Position numbers and translations under genes: made by a program
Assembly (NCBI RefSeq): GCF_000143415.4
Contig: NW_003314277.1
Coordinates: forward strand, 229,059 to 293,058
Origin: Selaginella moellendorffii
Taxonomy: Eukaryota > Streptophyta > Lycopodiopsida > Selaginellales > Selaginellaceae
DNA: 64,000 bases
Reading direction: 5' to 3'
Shown here: piece by piece, positions 1-10,262 of the stretch
How the letters are laid out: each line of letters begins with the position of its first letter
Numbering within the stretch: the stretch's first letter is position 1
Notes under the pieces: generated by a model
Databases searched by the model: none
Told to the model about the DNA's origin: nothing
Seen by the model: the letters and a program-made list of their open reading frames with translations, nothing else

Positions 1-1925
1 GGCACAATTGCTTATGCTCATCACAATATTTAACTCAAATGCATTTCTTCATGTGTTCATGTAGACACTACTCCCAATGGAAAAAGCAACTCCTCTCTCA
101 GCCAACTAAAACCTTGTTTAGACCATTATTATAAAGAATTTTAATATTGCTTGCACTTCATCACTCATAAAGCCATAAAATATTGGTGGTGTTAAAGATT
201 TTACCCTAATTTAGTATGTTTTTTTTTAGTAATGTTTAAAAAGAATTAAACTGCTATATCTTCTCTTTTCATTTCATAAACAACTATCACCATTAAGGAT
301 TATGCTCTATATAAAATAACATTATTATTATAATAACTAAATAAATGCATATTTACCTTGGATCATACATAGTGGTAGTCATTGTAGACTATTCAAGAAT
401 CTTATATGTATGATCAAAGCACACCCAAAAATATTGCAAATCTATACTTAGTTACATCTGCATAATGAGATCAACTCCACTTCTAATACCATCCACCTAC
501 ATTTTAAAAACATGATATTATTCTTCAACTTCAACTTGGATTAATCCTAGAAAAATAATGTTTTTGGAAGAATTTGTAGCTAAACTCATTTTTAAACTTT
601 ACAACTATATCAAAACTTGAGGACTTCTCAAAAAAAAAGAGAGATTTCCTTATGAAATTTTCTATTACAGTTCACATTTTGCAAAGTTATTTTAAAGTGA
701 GTATAAAAAAAATATTTCAAACTGATTAGATTTTACTTTCATTTATTGGTAAGTGCTAAAAAATTATTTAGTGCTTTACTCAATTGTTGGGGTGAAAGTG
801 TCATAAGGTTTGAAACTAATGAGCTAAAAAAGTAAAAGTTTATGTATCACCACTCTCAGATTTCCTCTACTAGTGAACCTTGAGCAAGTAAATTTTTTTT
901 TTAATCTTTTTTGTGCTCACTTATTGAATAATTTTCTAAACTTGGTTATTTTTTACTTCCCTTTGGCTTCATCAGAACTACTAAGGGGGCTAATTAAGAA
1001 ATATGACCATAATGATCCAACCCGATTTTATTTTAGTGTTAGTCTTACAAATGAATTTTGTGTGTTGGTGTTTAACTTTTGCAACGACATCACAAACAAT
1101 TAAGATGGCAAAGGTGTTTTCTCGAGCTCACTTTGTTTTAATCGAAGACTACATACTGGAGTCACAAACAAGCTGGGGTTTCAAAGGCAAAAAGCAAATA
1201 TGTTTAAAGTTCTTGTGTTTCTTGATTAGTAATTGATTTTGCAATATAAATCAAAACTATTTCAATGTTATTATTCTGCAAAAGAATGGAAGTAGGGGAA
1301 AAAGTGGTTTTGTTTTTGAACCTTTCGTCAAATCTCCTCCAACATGAACTAGCCAACATTGCTATAAATGACATTTAAAGTTTGGTAAGTTATTTCTTTT
1401 TAAACAAGAAAATACCTCTAATATTTTCTATAGATGACCTCTTTTGCAAAAGTAAGAAGCTTTGGCAAACATGGTTGTGCAATGCCTTTGCCGTAAAGGT
1501 GGTTGTATCCTTGACTTCTTCAATGGCACAAGGGCTTTCTTGATTGTTACTCAACACAATAGTTGCAATGCCTTTGGACTAGATTGTGATCCTGACATTG
1601 TGCAATAATTTCATCACGTTATTATGAAGAAAACTCCTAATGATATGCCATTCTATGCAAAGGTTGTAATTGAGTTTATGGAGAGGCATCCAGAACATTA
1701 TAACATGTGTGTTAAGAAAGAGTCAACTTTTATATCAAAGCTCATTAATGATCATGTACAAAAGAAGAAAAAAGAAAAACAAAAAAGGTGAGACAGAAGT
1801 AGAAAGCAACTTAATTCTTATATATATATGGATTGTGTATGGATTTGAGTTAAAATTTATTGTATTTATAATAATATTTAATATTATATAATAGTTTATA
1901 GTTAAAACATAAAGTCTATGTTTAT
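1..1925. other. AT-rich intergenic DNA, no gene recognised
   Basis: Very AT-rich DNA with many homopolymer runs. Several short open frames exist on both strands, including a lysine-rich one around 1627-1791, but none resembles a family I know and none is supported by plausible splice structure. It could hold decayed transposon sequence. I see no LTR, inverted repeat or RNA gene. Confidence 0.5.
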
Positions 1926-2233
1926 CAAATTGTTTTCGTCCTTGGAATCGAGCTCCAGATCTGAGAGCTAGTTAAAAAATGGAGCTGAAGAAAAAAAATT
2001 GTTCAAGCTCTAGGGCTCGTCGCCCTCCCGCAATGGTGAGCGCGCGATTGCTGATGTCCAATCGGCCGGGCCGCCATTCGGTTCTCTCAGCTGCTGCCGC
2101 GCGTAGGGGCATTGGCGCCGGAATCAGACGCTCCTCTTCGATTTTCATGGCAATGCCGTCTCGAAGAGGAAGTCTCACAACATTGTGTTCGGGATCCAAG
2201 AATCTGGGGCCCGGGATCACGGCAGAGCCTTCC

Positions 2234-2345
2234 TGACACGAACCACAGGAATATTCCGAGAATATTCCATGGCCTGTGGGATTTAAGGCCGTAACGCCTT
2301 AAGGGTTGGGAGGTTGGCCTAGGGTTCACTCTCTTGTTCGTTTCA
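2234..2345 (+). repeat. 5' LTR of the short-LTR gypsy element
   Basis: 112 bases, TG...CA. It contains two GAATATTC palindromes three bases apart (about 2250-2268) and a perfect hairpin at about 2283-2302 with stem TTAAGGC/GCCTTAA and loop CGTAAC, resembling the hairpins near the 3' end of the element. The primer-binding site begins two bases downstream. Confidence 0.93.
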
Positions 2346-2375
2346 TTGGTATCGGAGCAACACGTTCTTTTGGGG

Positions 2376-3371
2376 ATGGCGGGAGAGCAAGATATTGATC
2401 CTGATGAGGAGTATGGCGTTAGTGATGATAGCCATGACGATGCGGAAGAGACTCTTGATGATGTTGTTCTGCGGCAAGGACACCAGATTTCTGCGGTTCA
2501 GAGCGACATAAAAGAGGTTAAGGATTCTGTCAATCTCATTAAGGATTTCTTGTTTCACATGGACCCTCAAGGATTGAATCGATCTCATGTCCATGATTAC
2601 CATTGGTACGTCAAGCATGCCAAGGATTATGGTATTATGGAATGGAAATCATCACCGGATGTTTGTGATAGTCAAGAGGTTAATTTTTGGTTGGAATTGT
2701 GGGAAAGTTGTTAGTCTCACAATCCTTGTGAGGATAAGGTGAAGATAGATTTCTTTGTGACGAAGCTTACGGGCCATGCTTCTTCGTGGTGGAAGAACTA
2801 CATCAAAGCTAATCCAAAGCCGACTTCTTGGACTGATTTGACAAAGGTTTTCCACGCTTCGTTTGTCAAGAAGTTTGAAGAGGTTGATCTCGTGAATCAA
2901 TTGTTAGAGATCTGGCAGGGGACTTTGTCTTTGGATGTATATGCCCGCAAGTTCCGTGATCTTTGCCTTAGTCTCACGGGCACCTACAATGAGTTGCTAA
3001 AGGTGCAATGTTTTATCAAAGGATTGAGCTCGGTGGATGTGCAGTAAAAGGTCAAGAAGGATTTTCTAGCAACATTGACTGATGCTATCACTAAGGCTCA
3101 GATCTTTTCGCCCGAACCGTCAGTCAACTCGGTCAACTCTGGTCAACGAGATAGTCCACGGAGTAGTCAACATGATGACCAGCTTGCTAATTCTTCATAT
3201 TCAAGGAAGAAACGGTCGTTATTCCGTTGTGGCTCGAAGCATGAAGATGGCAGTGAAGCTAAGAAACTTCGTTTGGACCAGCGAGAGAAAGACAAGGCGG
3301 AGGGCAATTGTTTTTGTTGCCATAGAGCTGGACATCAGAGCAAGGATTGTTCTGAAGGGGTCAATGAATGA
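2376..3371 (+). pseudogene. Degenerate gag of the short-LTR gypsy element
   Basis: Capsid/nucleocapsid gene. It starts at ATG 2376 in a good position behind the primer site. One frame runs through two in-frame stops (2712-2714 and 3045-3047) to 3371. The middle part carries the usual gag segment with the WW pair (SSWWKNY) and the end carries a CCHC zinc knuckle (CFCCHRAGHQSKDC). Past this the element jumps to RNase H sequence, so the protease region is missing. It cannot give a full-length product. Confidence 0.85.
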
Positions 3372-3494
3372 TAAGGTGACTGTGGTGGAAATTATAGGCA
3401 ATGATGTGAGTGATAGTGCTTTTGAGGCCGTATTGCTTCAAGTTAGGCATTCTCTCGCCTTCATGAGCCACAAGTTTGATGTCACACAACAGAA

Positions 3495-5207
3495 TTGACC
3501 TACTCAAGAATGGCGACATTATCTATATGGATCGGACTTCTATATAGTTTCAGATCATCAGTCTCTTCAGATGTGGATCTTCGAGGCCGCCTTGCTCATT
3601 GGCAAGAGTTCCTGCAGGAAATGTTTGTTAAGATCCGGTACAAGCATGGAGGTGACAATAAGGTGGTTGATGTGTTATCCAGGATGGTAAATTCTATCCC
3701 GTTCGTGAAGCTATCCAGCGATCTCTTGGATGAGCTTAAGGAGTTTGTTGACTTCGACTCCTTTATCACTGATATTCGCGCGAAGGTTTTGTTGAGGGAC
3801 GCCTCTATAGATTTGAAGGGTGACAAGTTTGCGTCATTCGAAATACAAGATGGAATCCTGGTGAAGAAAGGACATGTAGTGGTTCCTCATGTTGACAAAC
3901 TCATCAAACGGATTTTGGTTGAGTGTCATCATGTGCCAAGTGCTGGGCATCCGGGGGTATTGAGAACGTATATGTTGATGAAGAGGCATTTCTTTTGGCC
4001 TGGGATGAAGTCAGATGTTGAGAAGTACGTACGTGGTTGCTTGACCTGCCAAGCAGTTAAAGTTGATCATCAGAAGCTCGCTAGCCTCTATCATCCTTTA
4101 CGTGTACCCGAGAATAAGTGGGATAGCATCTCAATGGACTTTATCACTGGTTTGCCCAAAACCTTTCGAGGAAATGATGCTATTTGGGTTGTTGTGGATT
4201 GTTTGACGAAGATGGCTCATTTTTTCCCTGTGAAGACAATGATAAAAACTTCTGAACTTGCTCAGTTGTTTGTAGACCGGTTATTCAGTCTCTATGGTTT
4301 GTCGGGTGACATTGTGAGTGATCGGGATCCTAAGTTCACGTCCAAGTTTTGGCAAACGGTCTTTGAAAAACTAGAGACTAAACTGAGCATGAGTAGTGGT
4401 GAGCATCCACAATCTGATGGGCAGACAGAGCGCATGAATCAGCTATTAGAAGATATGCTACGGTCTTTTGTGGGAAACTTGATTCGATAGGGAGTATGGG
4501 AAAAATACTTACCTTTGCTTCAGTTTGCTCACAATAGCGCTCATCAATCGGCTATTGGCATGTCTCCTTTTATGGCGATATATGGCTATGAGCCTAGGTC
4601 TCCTGTGAGTTTGAATTTGGCTTTGGTTCGGGTTCCTCATGCTTGTGATTTCCTGGAGGATATGCAAGACAAGCTTGAGTTGGCAAAATTGAACATGAGG
4701 CAAGCTCAAGAACGAGACAAAAGATTGGCTGATGAGCATCGTCGTCATCAAGAGTACAAAGTTGGTGACAAGGTTTTCCTTAAGCTGTCAGATGCACAAC
4801 GATCTCTAAAAGGAAGTGGTAGTGCTAAGTTGTCCCCACGGTATTGTGGGCCTTGGACAATTTTACAACGTGTGGGGGATCTTGCATACACTTTGGATTT
4901 GCCAGTTAGTTCGAAGATTCATCCAACATTCCATGTGAGCAAGCTTAAAGTGTGTTTGCACTCTGGTGATATCGTGGATCAGTCCATCATCCAGGTTCCA
5001 GAGATTGATGCAGAGAAGGCTAGTCCGGCCAATATTCTTGCTCAAAGATTGGTGAAAACACGCCGGAAAACATCTAGGGAGTTGTTAGTTCAATGGAATG
5101 GTTATTCCATGGACGAAGCTACATGGGAAATTGAGGATGATGTGAAGAGAGTGTTTCCGAGTTTTGGTTATGACTTGGATGACATTCCTGAGGAAGGGGA
5201 GAATTAA
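3495..5207 (+). pseudogene. RNase H remnant, integrase and chromodomain of the short-LTR gypsy element
   Basis: Sequence from about 3507 reads as the end of RNase H, with a frame change near 3575. Integrase follows: the HHCC zinc finger (HHVPSAGH to CLTCQ, about 3925-4055), then the catalytic core with [20 protein letters not shown] and the Asp-Asp-Glu pattern. A TAG at 4488-4490 interrupts the frame, which then reopens to 5207. The last 60 residues form a chromodomain (LVQWNGYSMDEATWE), placing the element among plant chromoviruses. The chromodomain normally directs insertion toward particular chromatin. With the stop codon and missing reverse transcriptase it is non-functional as it stands. 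Confidence 0.9.
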
Positions 5208-5210
5208 GTT

Positions 5211-5383
5211 CTATAGCCGTATTGCTATATGATTTGAGCAGTTTGTTCTATTCTCATTCTCTTGTTTTCCATGACCGTATTGTCATGTGAGAAAGCCGTA
5301 TTGCTTTCTTTCTTTCGTGACCGTTTGTCGCGATGTTAGTGTTGCCGTTTGTACATCTTTTCTCCATGGCCGTATTGCCTTGG
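5211..5383 (+). other. Array of hairpins with a shared CGTATT loop
   Basis: Between the integrase stop and the 3' LTR, five short inverted repeats share a loop. At 5212-5229 TATAGC/GCTATA and at 5270-5287 CATGAC/GTCATG flank CGTATT. At 5291-5308 GAAAGC/GCTTTC flanks CGTATT. At 5316-5332 CGTGAC/GTCGCG (one G-T pair) flanks CGTTT. At 5364-5383 CCATGGC/GCCTTGG (one mismatch) flanks CGTATT. Stems differ while pairing and loop are kept, which is what selection on RNA structure would leave. Function unknown; packaging, dimerisation or RNA stability in the retroelement transcript are possibilities. Confidence 0.75.
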
Positions 5384-5455
5384 ACTCCCTTCATGTGAGG
5401 CTCGTTTAGCTTCTCAAGGCTGCCGTATGTGGCTGGGTCATGAGGGAGGGGAGAA

Positions 5456-5565
5456 TGACACGAACCACAGGAATATTCCGAGAATATTCCATGGCCTATG
5501 GGATTTAAGGCTGTAACGCCTAGGGTTGGGAGGTTGGCCTAGGGTTCGCTCTCTTGTTCGTTTCA
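5456..5565 (+). repeat. 3' LTR of the short-LTR gypsy element
   Basis: 110 bases, TG...CA, nearly identical to the 5' LTR. It keeps both GAATATTC palindromes. The GGCCGTAACGCC hairpin is weakened by one substitution and a two-base loss in the distal stem. It is followed directly by the CTTCC target duplicate. Confidence 0.93.
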
Positions 5566-7834
5566 CTTCCTCCGTCAGGAATGTGAGGAAGAATGTCAAG
5601 GACAAGGAATTTGTTCCTGTAAGAAGCTAGTGGATTTGAGGAAATTGATGAGCGAATCGGGTGTCCAAGCTTACATCGTGCCTTCGGAGGACGCTCACCA
5701 GGTACTTGCGTCTTCCTTGAGAATGAAAAAAAGGACTCTAGGATTTTTTTTTCTTGTCATTCTTGTAAGTAGCTCACTGGTGCGTATGCAGAGTGAATTT
5801 ATAGCCGAGTGCTTCACGCGACGAGCTTACATTTCAGGATTCACGCGAAGCGCAGGAACCGCTGTGATCACCATGGAGAAGGCTGCACTTTGGACGGATG
5901 GTCGATACTATCTTCAGGTAATTGATTCAACTTCATTCTTTTGCTTTCTTCCTGCACAGATTTCTCATTGTTTTTGCTGCTTCTGTGTAGGCTGAGAACC
6001 AACTTGGACATGAATGGACGCTCATGAGAGGTGGCTCTGTTGGCGTGCCTTCATACAGTGAGTGGCTCAGAAACAATCTCTCTGATCCTGTAAGCTACGG
6101 TTTTTCTTTTGCTTTTCTAAACCTCCGTTCTCATGTAATTATTGTCTTGACGGTTTCTTGTCAGCCACGATGGTGCGGAGGAGCTCAGGCGAACCTTGTC
6201 AGCCAAAGAGATTCAACTCACTTTTGTCGATCGCAACTTGATTGATGAGATTTGGCTCGATGGGAGACCTTGTCCGCCCAAGTCTCCTCTGAGAGTGCAC
6301 GATATGATTTACGCTGGCGCTGATGTCGCAACGAAGCTCTCGGATGCGAGAAAGAAACTTTCCGCAGCTGGTTCTACTGGCATCGTGATAACCATGCTCT
6401 GATGAAGTTGCATGGCTGTTTAATCTTGTAAGTGAACGTCTGTACTTTTCTCTTCTGAATTTTTATGTTTCAGCGTGGTGGCGATGTCCCTCATTCTCCA
6501 GTGGCTTATGCTTACACGCTTGTCGAGATGGACAAGGCAACTCTTTTCACTGATGTGTCAAAGGTGACGCCAGACGTTGAGATGCATCTGGAAAACTCTT
6601 CTGTGACCGTCAAAGAGTACTCCGTGCCCCTATCAACTATTCAAAGGTGTGCTATCCTTTTGATGTTAGGGAGTTGCTAACGCAATGTTCTTTTAGATTA
6701 GCTGAGTCGGGCTCAAAATTGTGGCTAGATCCAACCAAAACCAACATGGCCATTGTGAATGCATTTTCGGAAGGATGTACGAGCTTTTATGCCAAAGCGG
6801 ATGTCGACGGGAAAAATGGAACATCAGATGGACAGGCTGCATTACACAGACCATTGCCGCTATCTGTGCCGAAGGCCATAAAAAATGCTGCTGAGATCTC
6901 AGGGATGAAACAAGAACACTTGAGGTAAAAGTTCCGTCGTTTTCTTTGCAATTGTAACCGGGTCTTTCCGAGCAGGGATGCTGGTTGAGTTTTGGGCTTG
7001 GCTCAAAGTAAAAATCGTTACTGAGAAAGCCAAACTTACGGAGGTGGAAGTTGGCGATGAACTTCTCTGCTCTCGTTCCAACAAGGAAGGATTTCTAGAA
7101 ACTAGCTTTGATACAATTTTTGGTTTGTATTTTCTACCATTGCAAAATTGTTGGCTCTTACCAGTCCTTACAGTATTGGGTGCAAACGGAGCCTTAGTGG
7201 ACGATGAAAATCTGCTTTTGCTCGACAGTGGCGCGCAATATACAGATGGAACAACGATATAACCAGGACTGTTCATTTTGGAGTACCTTTTCCAAGCGCA
7301 CGATAGCGTCCCTCAGGCATGTCCCGCTGGTAAAGACAAGCCTTGGTATTCTTCGCTAACCTGAACGTGCCAGGGCTTGTCCGTGTAATGGGAGATACGC
7401 GAGTTTTAAAGGCACCCTCCGGATCATTTGTTGTCTTTTTAGCTGACTTGTTTGTATTTTAGGGGCACATATCGATTGATCAAGCAGTTTTCCCAGAGAA
7501 TACTCCAGGCTTTGTTCTCCTCGTGGAGAATTGGACTTGACTATTGTCACGGTAGTGTTTTCTTGCCTACAGTGAATTAAGTACTCTCTTGCTGTGCAGT
7601 GGAAATGTAGGAACTGGCCATTGAGTTGGCACCGCTCTCAATGTCCATGAAGGCCCTCATCAGTTTTCGATTTGGAAACATGACTGCATGATAATCAGCA
7701 ACGAGCCTGTTTACTATGAAGATCACAGCTTTGGAATTTGAATAGAGGTGAGACAAGAAAGTTAATCAGAATAGCGCTCTTAACATTCTCTTTTTCATTG
7801 TGCAGAATTTACTTTATTTTCTTATTATTTCTTA

Positions 7835-9687
7835 CTAAATGGACATAACATGTACGAGGTATCCATCTTTCACGGATGGCATTGGCCAGTAGCTTGTTTT
7901 ACTGTTTGGATTGACAGGCTCCCATCTTCAATAAAAGATTGCAATTTGTTGACAAGAAAAGAGGAGCAAAAGAATTTACCTGTATTTTGTGATAAGCCTG
8001 TGTATGAAAATCATTTGCTCTAACAGACTTAATGCACTTCCTGGGCATATTCTATCTCCATAGCCAAATGGAATAAATGTGCCAGTTTTAGCTGGAACCT
8101 AAAATAAAAGGTTTGGTTTAGTATAAACACGAAAAATACCATACTTCAAATCTGGATGGATTAAATTTTGCTGCATTAGGGTAAATGCTGTCATCTAAGT
8201 GGATTGGTGGCATATAGACATGAACCATCCAATCTTTGGGCAAGGTGTAACCTGTTAACACCAACAAAGTAGACAAATAATTGGAATTAGCTTCAATCAT
8301 ATGTAATAAAACCTTTGTAGCTGATATCCTTAGTGATTTTACGTGTCACCACCCCCACAACATTAGAAAGCCTCAGACTTTCATTGACAACCTACAAAAC
8401 CACTCGAATTAAATCTAACATAAAATTGGAGTTTAGTCCACAACCCTTAGAGTGGCTGGCATCTGTCTTGTGTCTTCCCAAGTTAAGTTGTAATTGGTGG
8501 AGCTTTTACCAAGAAAGATTCTCCTTTGCTCCTCCTAAAAATCAAAACAGAATTTTAGAAAATCACAATAATAATAATAACAATAATAATAACCTCCACT
8601 TCCTTGAAAGCCTGTGGGTTCCCATTCAAGTGTTTCATCAGCCACACGAGAGCAAGGGCTGTGGTGTGGTGGCCTCCGAACAGCAGTGCCACGAGATTGT
8701 CTTCCACTTGTTGATTCGAGAGGAATCCAACCTTGTCATCTTTGTGCGTAAGAAACTCGTCCAGCGCATCTTTGCGCTTTTCACCGTTGGCAGCTAGTTC
8801 GGCCCTTCTCTCGTTGATGAGCCCATCCAAGAATCTGTGGAGCCTTGCCCTGGCCTGCTCAATTACAACAATAGATCTAGAATTAGAAAAATAAAAAACC
8901 ACGCAAAAACCTGTAACGCTTTGCGATAAGGTGAGAAGGGTAAGTCGATTGGAAACTGGAGCACCCCATTCTCTATCGTTTGGGCGTCTTTCATGAGATC
9001 AATCATCTCCGGAGTGGAGGGCAGGAGTTTCTTGCACACTAATCCAATCAACGTGCAGTAGCTGAACTGGCAAAAGTATAAAACCAGATCAAACGATCAA
9101 GCGACACAAAGATGTGATGAAAACCTTGAGAGTTTCTTCCATAACCGACACCGTCTTTATCGACCCCCATGACTCGAGAGTATCCTGAGCCAAGATATCA
9201 ATCATTTGGACGTGGCACTTGAGCGCCTCTGGAACCATCAGCCCCAGAAAGATTCTCCGGTAGAGCGCATGCTGACTCCCGATGACCTCGTTTATAGTTT
9301 CCGGCCCAAGCAATCGGGCAAACAGACCCGAGGGGCCACAGTCTGCGCAGCTGAGAAAGAACTTGGCCGACTCTACCGTTGTTGCAACGATGGTGGGAGA
9401 TCCAAGCAAGTTACTCCAGAAAACTCCTCCAAATCTGTAGAATGATCACAGTTAGTTAAAGCAAGATTGAAGCGAAAGTCACAGAAGGACCGCTTGCGTC
9501 GAGTGCTGAGAAAGCCTAGAGGGGATCCCCAAAAGAGAGAGAGAGATTCTCCGACAAGAGGCAAGCCATGGCTTCCCGGCGGGAGTTTGATCGTGGATGA
9601 TTTGTAGAACTTTCGGGAGATTAGCCACAAAGAGAGTAGAAACATGAGAAAGTACAGAGCATTCCAGGACTGCAGGAAAAGCTCCAT
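7835..9687 (-). CDS. Cytochrome P450 monooxygenase, CYP85-clan-like
   Basis: Haem-thiolate monooxygenase, probably ER-anchored; substrate not deducible. Nine exons (9491-9687, 9125-9434, 8911-9066, 8594-8854, 8445-8534, 8313-8391, 8145-8251, 7980-8098, 7835-7925) join in frame to about 469 residues, a normal length. The chosen start gives a hydrophobic N-terminal helix followed by the hinge LPPGSHGLPLVGESL. K-helix ESLR is at residues 342-345, FNPSRF follows, and the haem loop FGYGDRICPG has its ligand at Cys418. The I-helix reads GGHHTT (281-286), with His where Asp or Glu is usual before the Thr pair. The last exon ends DGYLVHVMSI. An upstream ATG at 9753 in the same frame is the alternative start. 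The stop lies just beyond the breakpoint where aminopeptidase copy 1 is truncated. Confidence 0.9.
8562..8592. repeat. AAT/ATT microsatellite in a P450 intron
   Basis: A run of AAT units broken by two AAC units, lying directly against the 5' splice site of the intron after exon 4 (on the minus strand the intron opens GTTATTATTATT). This gives the donor site an unusual, repeat-made sequence. Confidence 0.8.
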
Positions 9688-10262
9688 GTTGCGAGAAGGA
9701 ACGAAGCACTCACTCCACAAGTTTGAGATTAGCCTCTCTAATATATCCTGCACAAACCAGACTTCAGTTGGCTTCTTTCGAAAGGTTGTTGTGAAGTTTT
9801 ATTTCTCTCTCTTCTTTTGAATGGCAAATTTGAAGTAATAGTCTGAGGACTCAGTTTGGTAAGCTACTGCAAGACGGAGAAGTCATTTTCTTATAGAAGA
9901 CATTTTAGCCACTGGCGAAGAAGACTCGGAAAAATCCACACGAAGTATCCTCTCGAGCTCAAGAAATTTCATACTGAACAATTGTCACATTTAGAGAAAT
10001 AATCCCATTAGGTCGGTGTCTTAATGGGATTAATACAAACTTTACATAACACTTTTATGTCTTAACTAGGTCTAATCCTAAAGTAAAAGTGGACATAGTC
10101 GGACCAAACGAAGAATAGTGTTAAAGGGGTGCTACTGTTAATGGATTTCATCATCGATCACCCTGCCAAAACATAGGACTCAACTATTCTATCACTCCCC
10201 CAAATGATTGGGCCCTTTAGGCTGCCAGAGTAGGTCCGAGGATAACATGATGTTTAGTTTTT
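9688..10262. other. Spacer between P450 and aminopeptidase copy 2
   Basis: Upstream (promoter) side of the P450, which is read leftward, and upstream of aminopeptidase copy 2. No gene is recognised. It ends at about 10263, where sequence homologous to 1926 onward begins. Confidence 0.5.

Larger units (their letters stand above)
2234..5565 (+). mobile_element. Short-LTR Ty3/gypsy chromovirus, internally deleted and non-autonomous
   Basis: A 3.3-kb LTR element bounded by the target duplication CTTCC (2229-2233 and 5566-5570). The LTRs are only about 110 bases, begin TG and end CA, and differ by three substitutions and one small indel, so the insertion is fairly young. The primer site TGGTATCGGAGCA at 2347 fits initiator tRNA-Met, and a purine run (about 5441-5455) precedes the 3' LTR. 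Inside are a stop-ridden gag, a scrap of RNase H, and an integrase with a C-terminal chromodomain. Protease and reverse transcriptase are absent, so it could move only with help from a complete relative. The matching site in gene copy 2 (about 10552-10560) is empty, which confirms the boundaries. Confidence 0.95.
1926..7818 (+). pseudogene. APP2: Xaa-Pro aminopeptidase P (plastid APP2 type), copy 1, split by a gypsy element
   Basis: Metal-dependent exopeptidase (M24B) that removes an N-terminal residue before proline. Exon 1 opens at about ATG 2033 with an Arg/Ser/Ala-rich stretch that fits an organelle transit peptide, is cut at 2233 by the retroelement, and resumes at 5566 up to 5701. Further exons are visible at 5792-5917, 5991-6089, about 6160-6418, 6475-6643 and 6698-6926, with later pieces to about 7815. 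Family signatures include DAHQ joined to SEFIAECF, the TDGRYYLQ segment, and SNEPxYYE-type sequence in decayed form. Lesions: a frameshift in exon 1 (around 5622), an extra T at about 6400, a lost base at about 7254 just before the second metal-binding Asp, an 8-base loss at about 6978, foreign sequence at about 7283-7400, and truncation after about 7815. The two frameshifts at 6400 and 7254 also occur in copy 2. Confidence 0.85.

Noticed and set aside
1627-1791. Gene in the left AT-rich end
   Set aside because: A short Lys-rich frame with no recognisable domain and no conserved neighbour.
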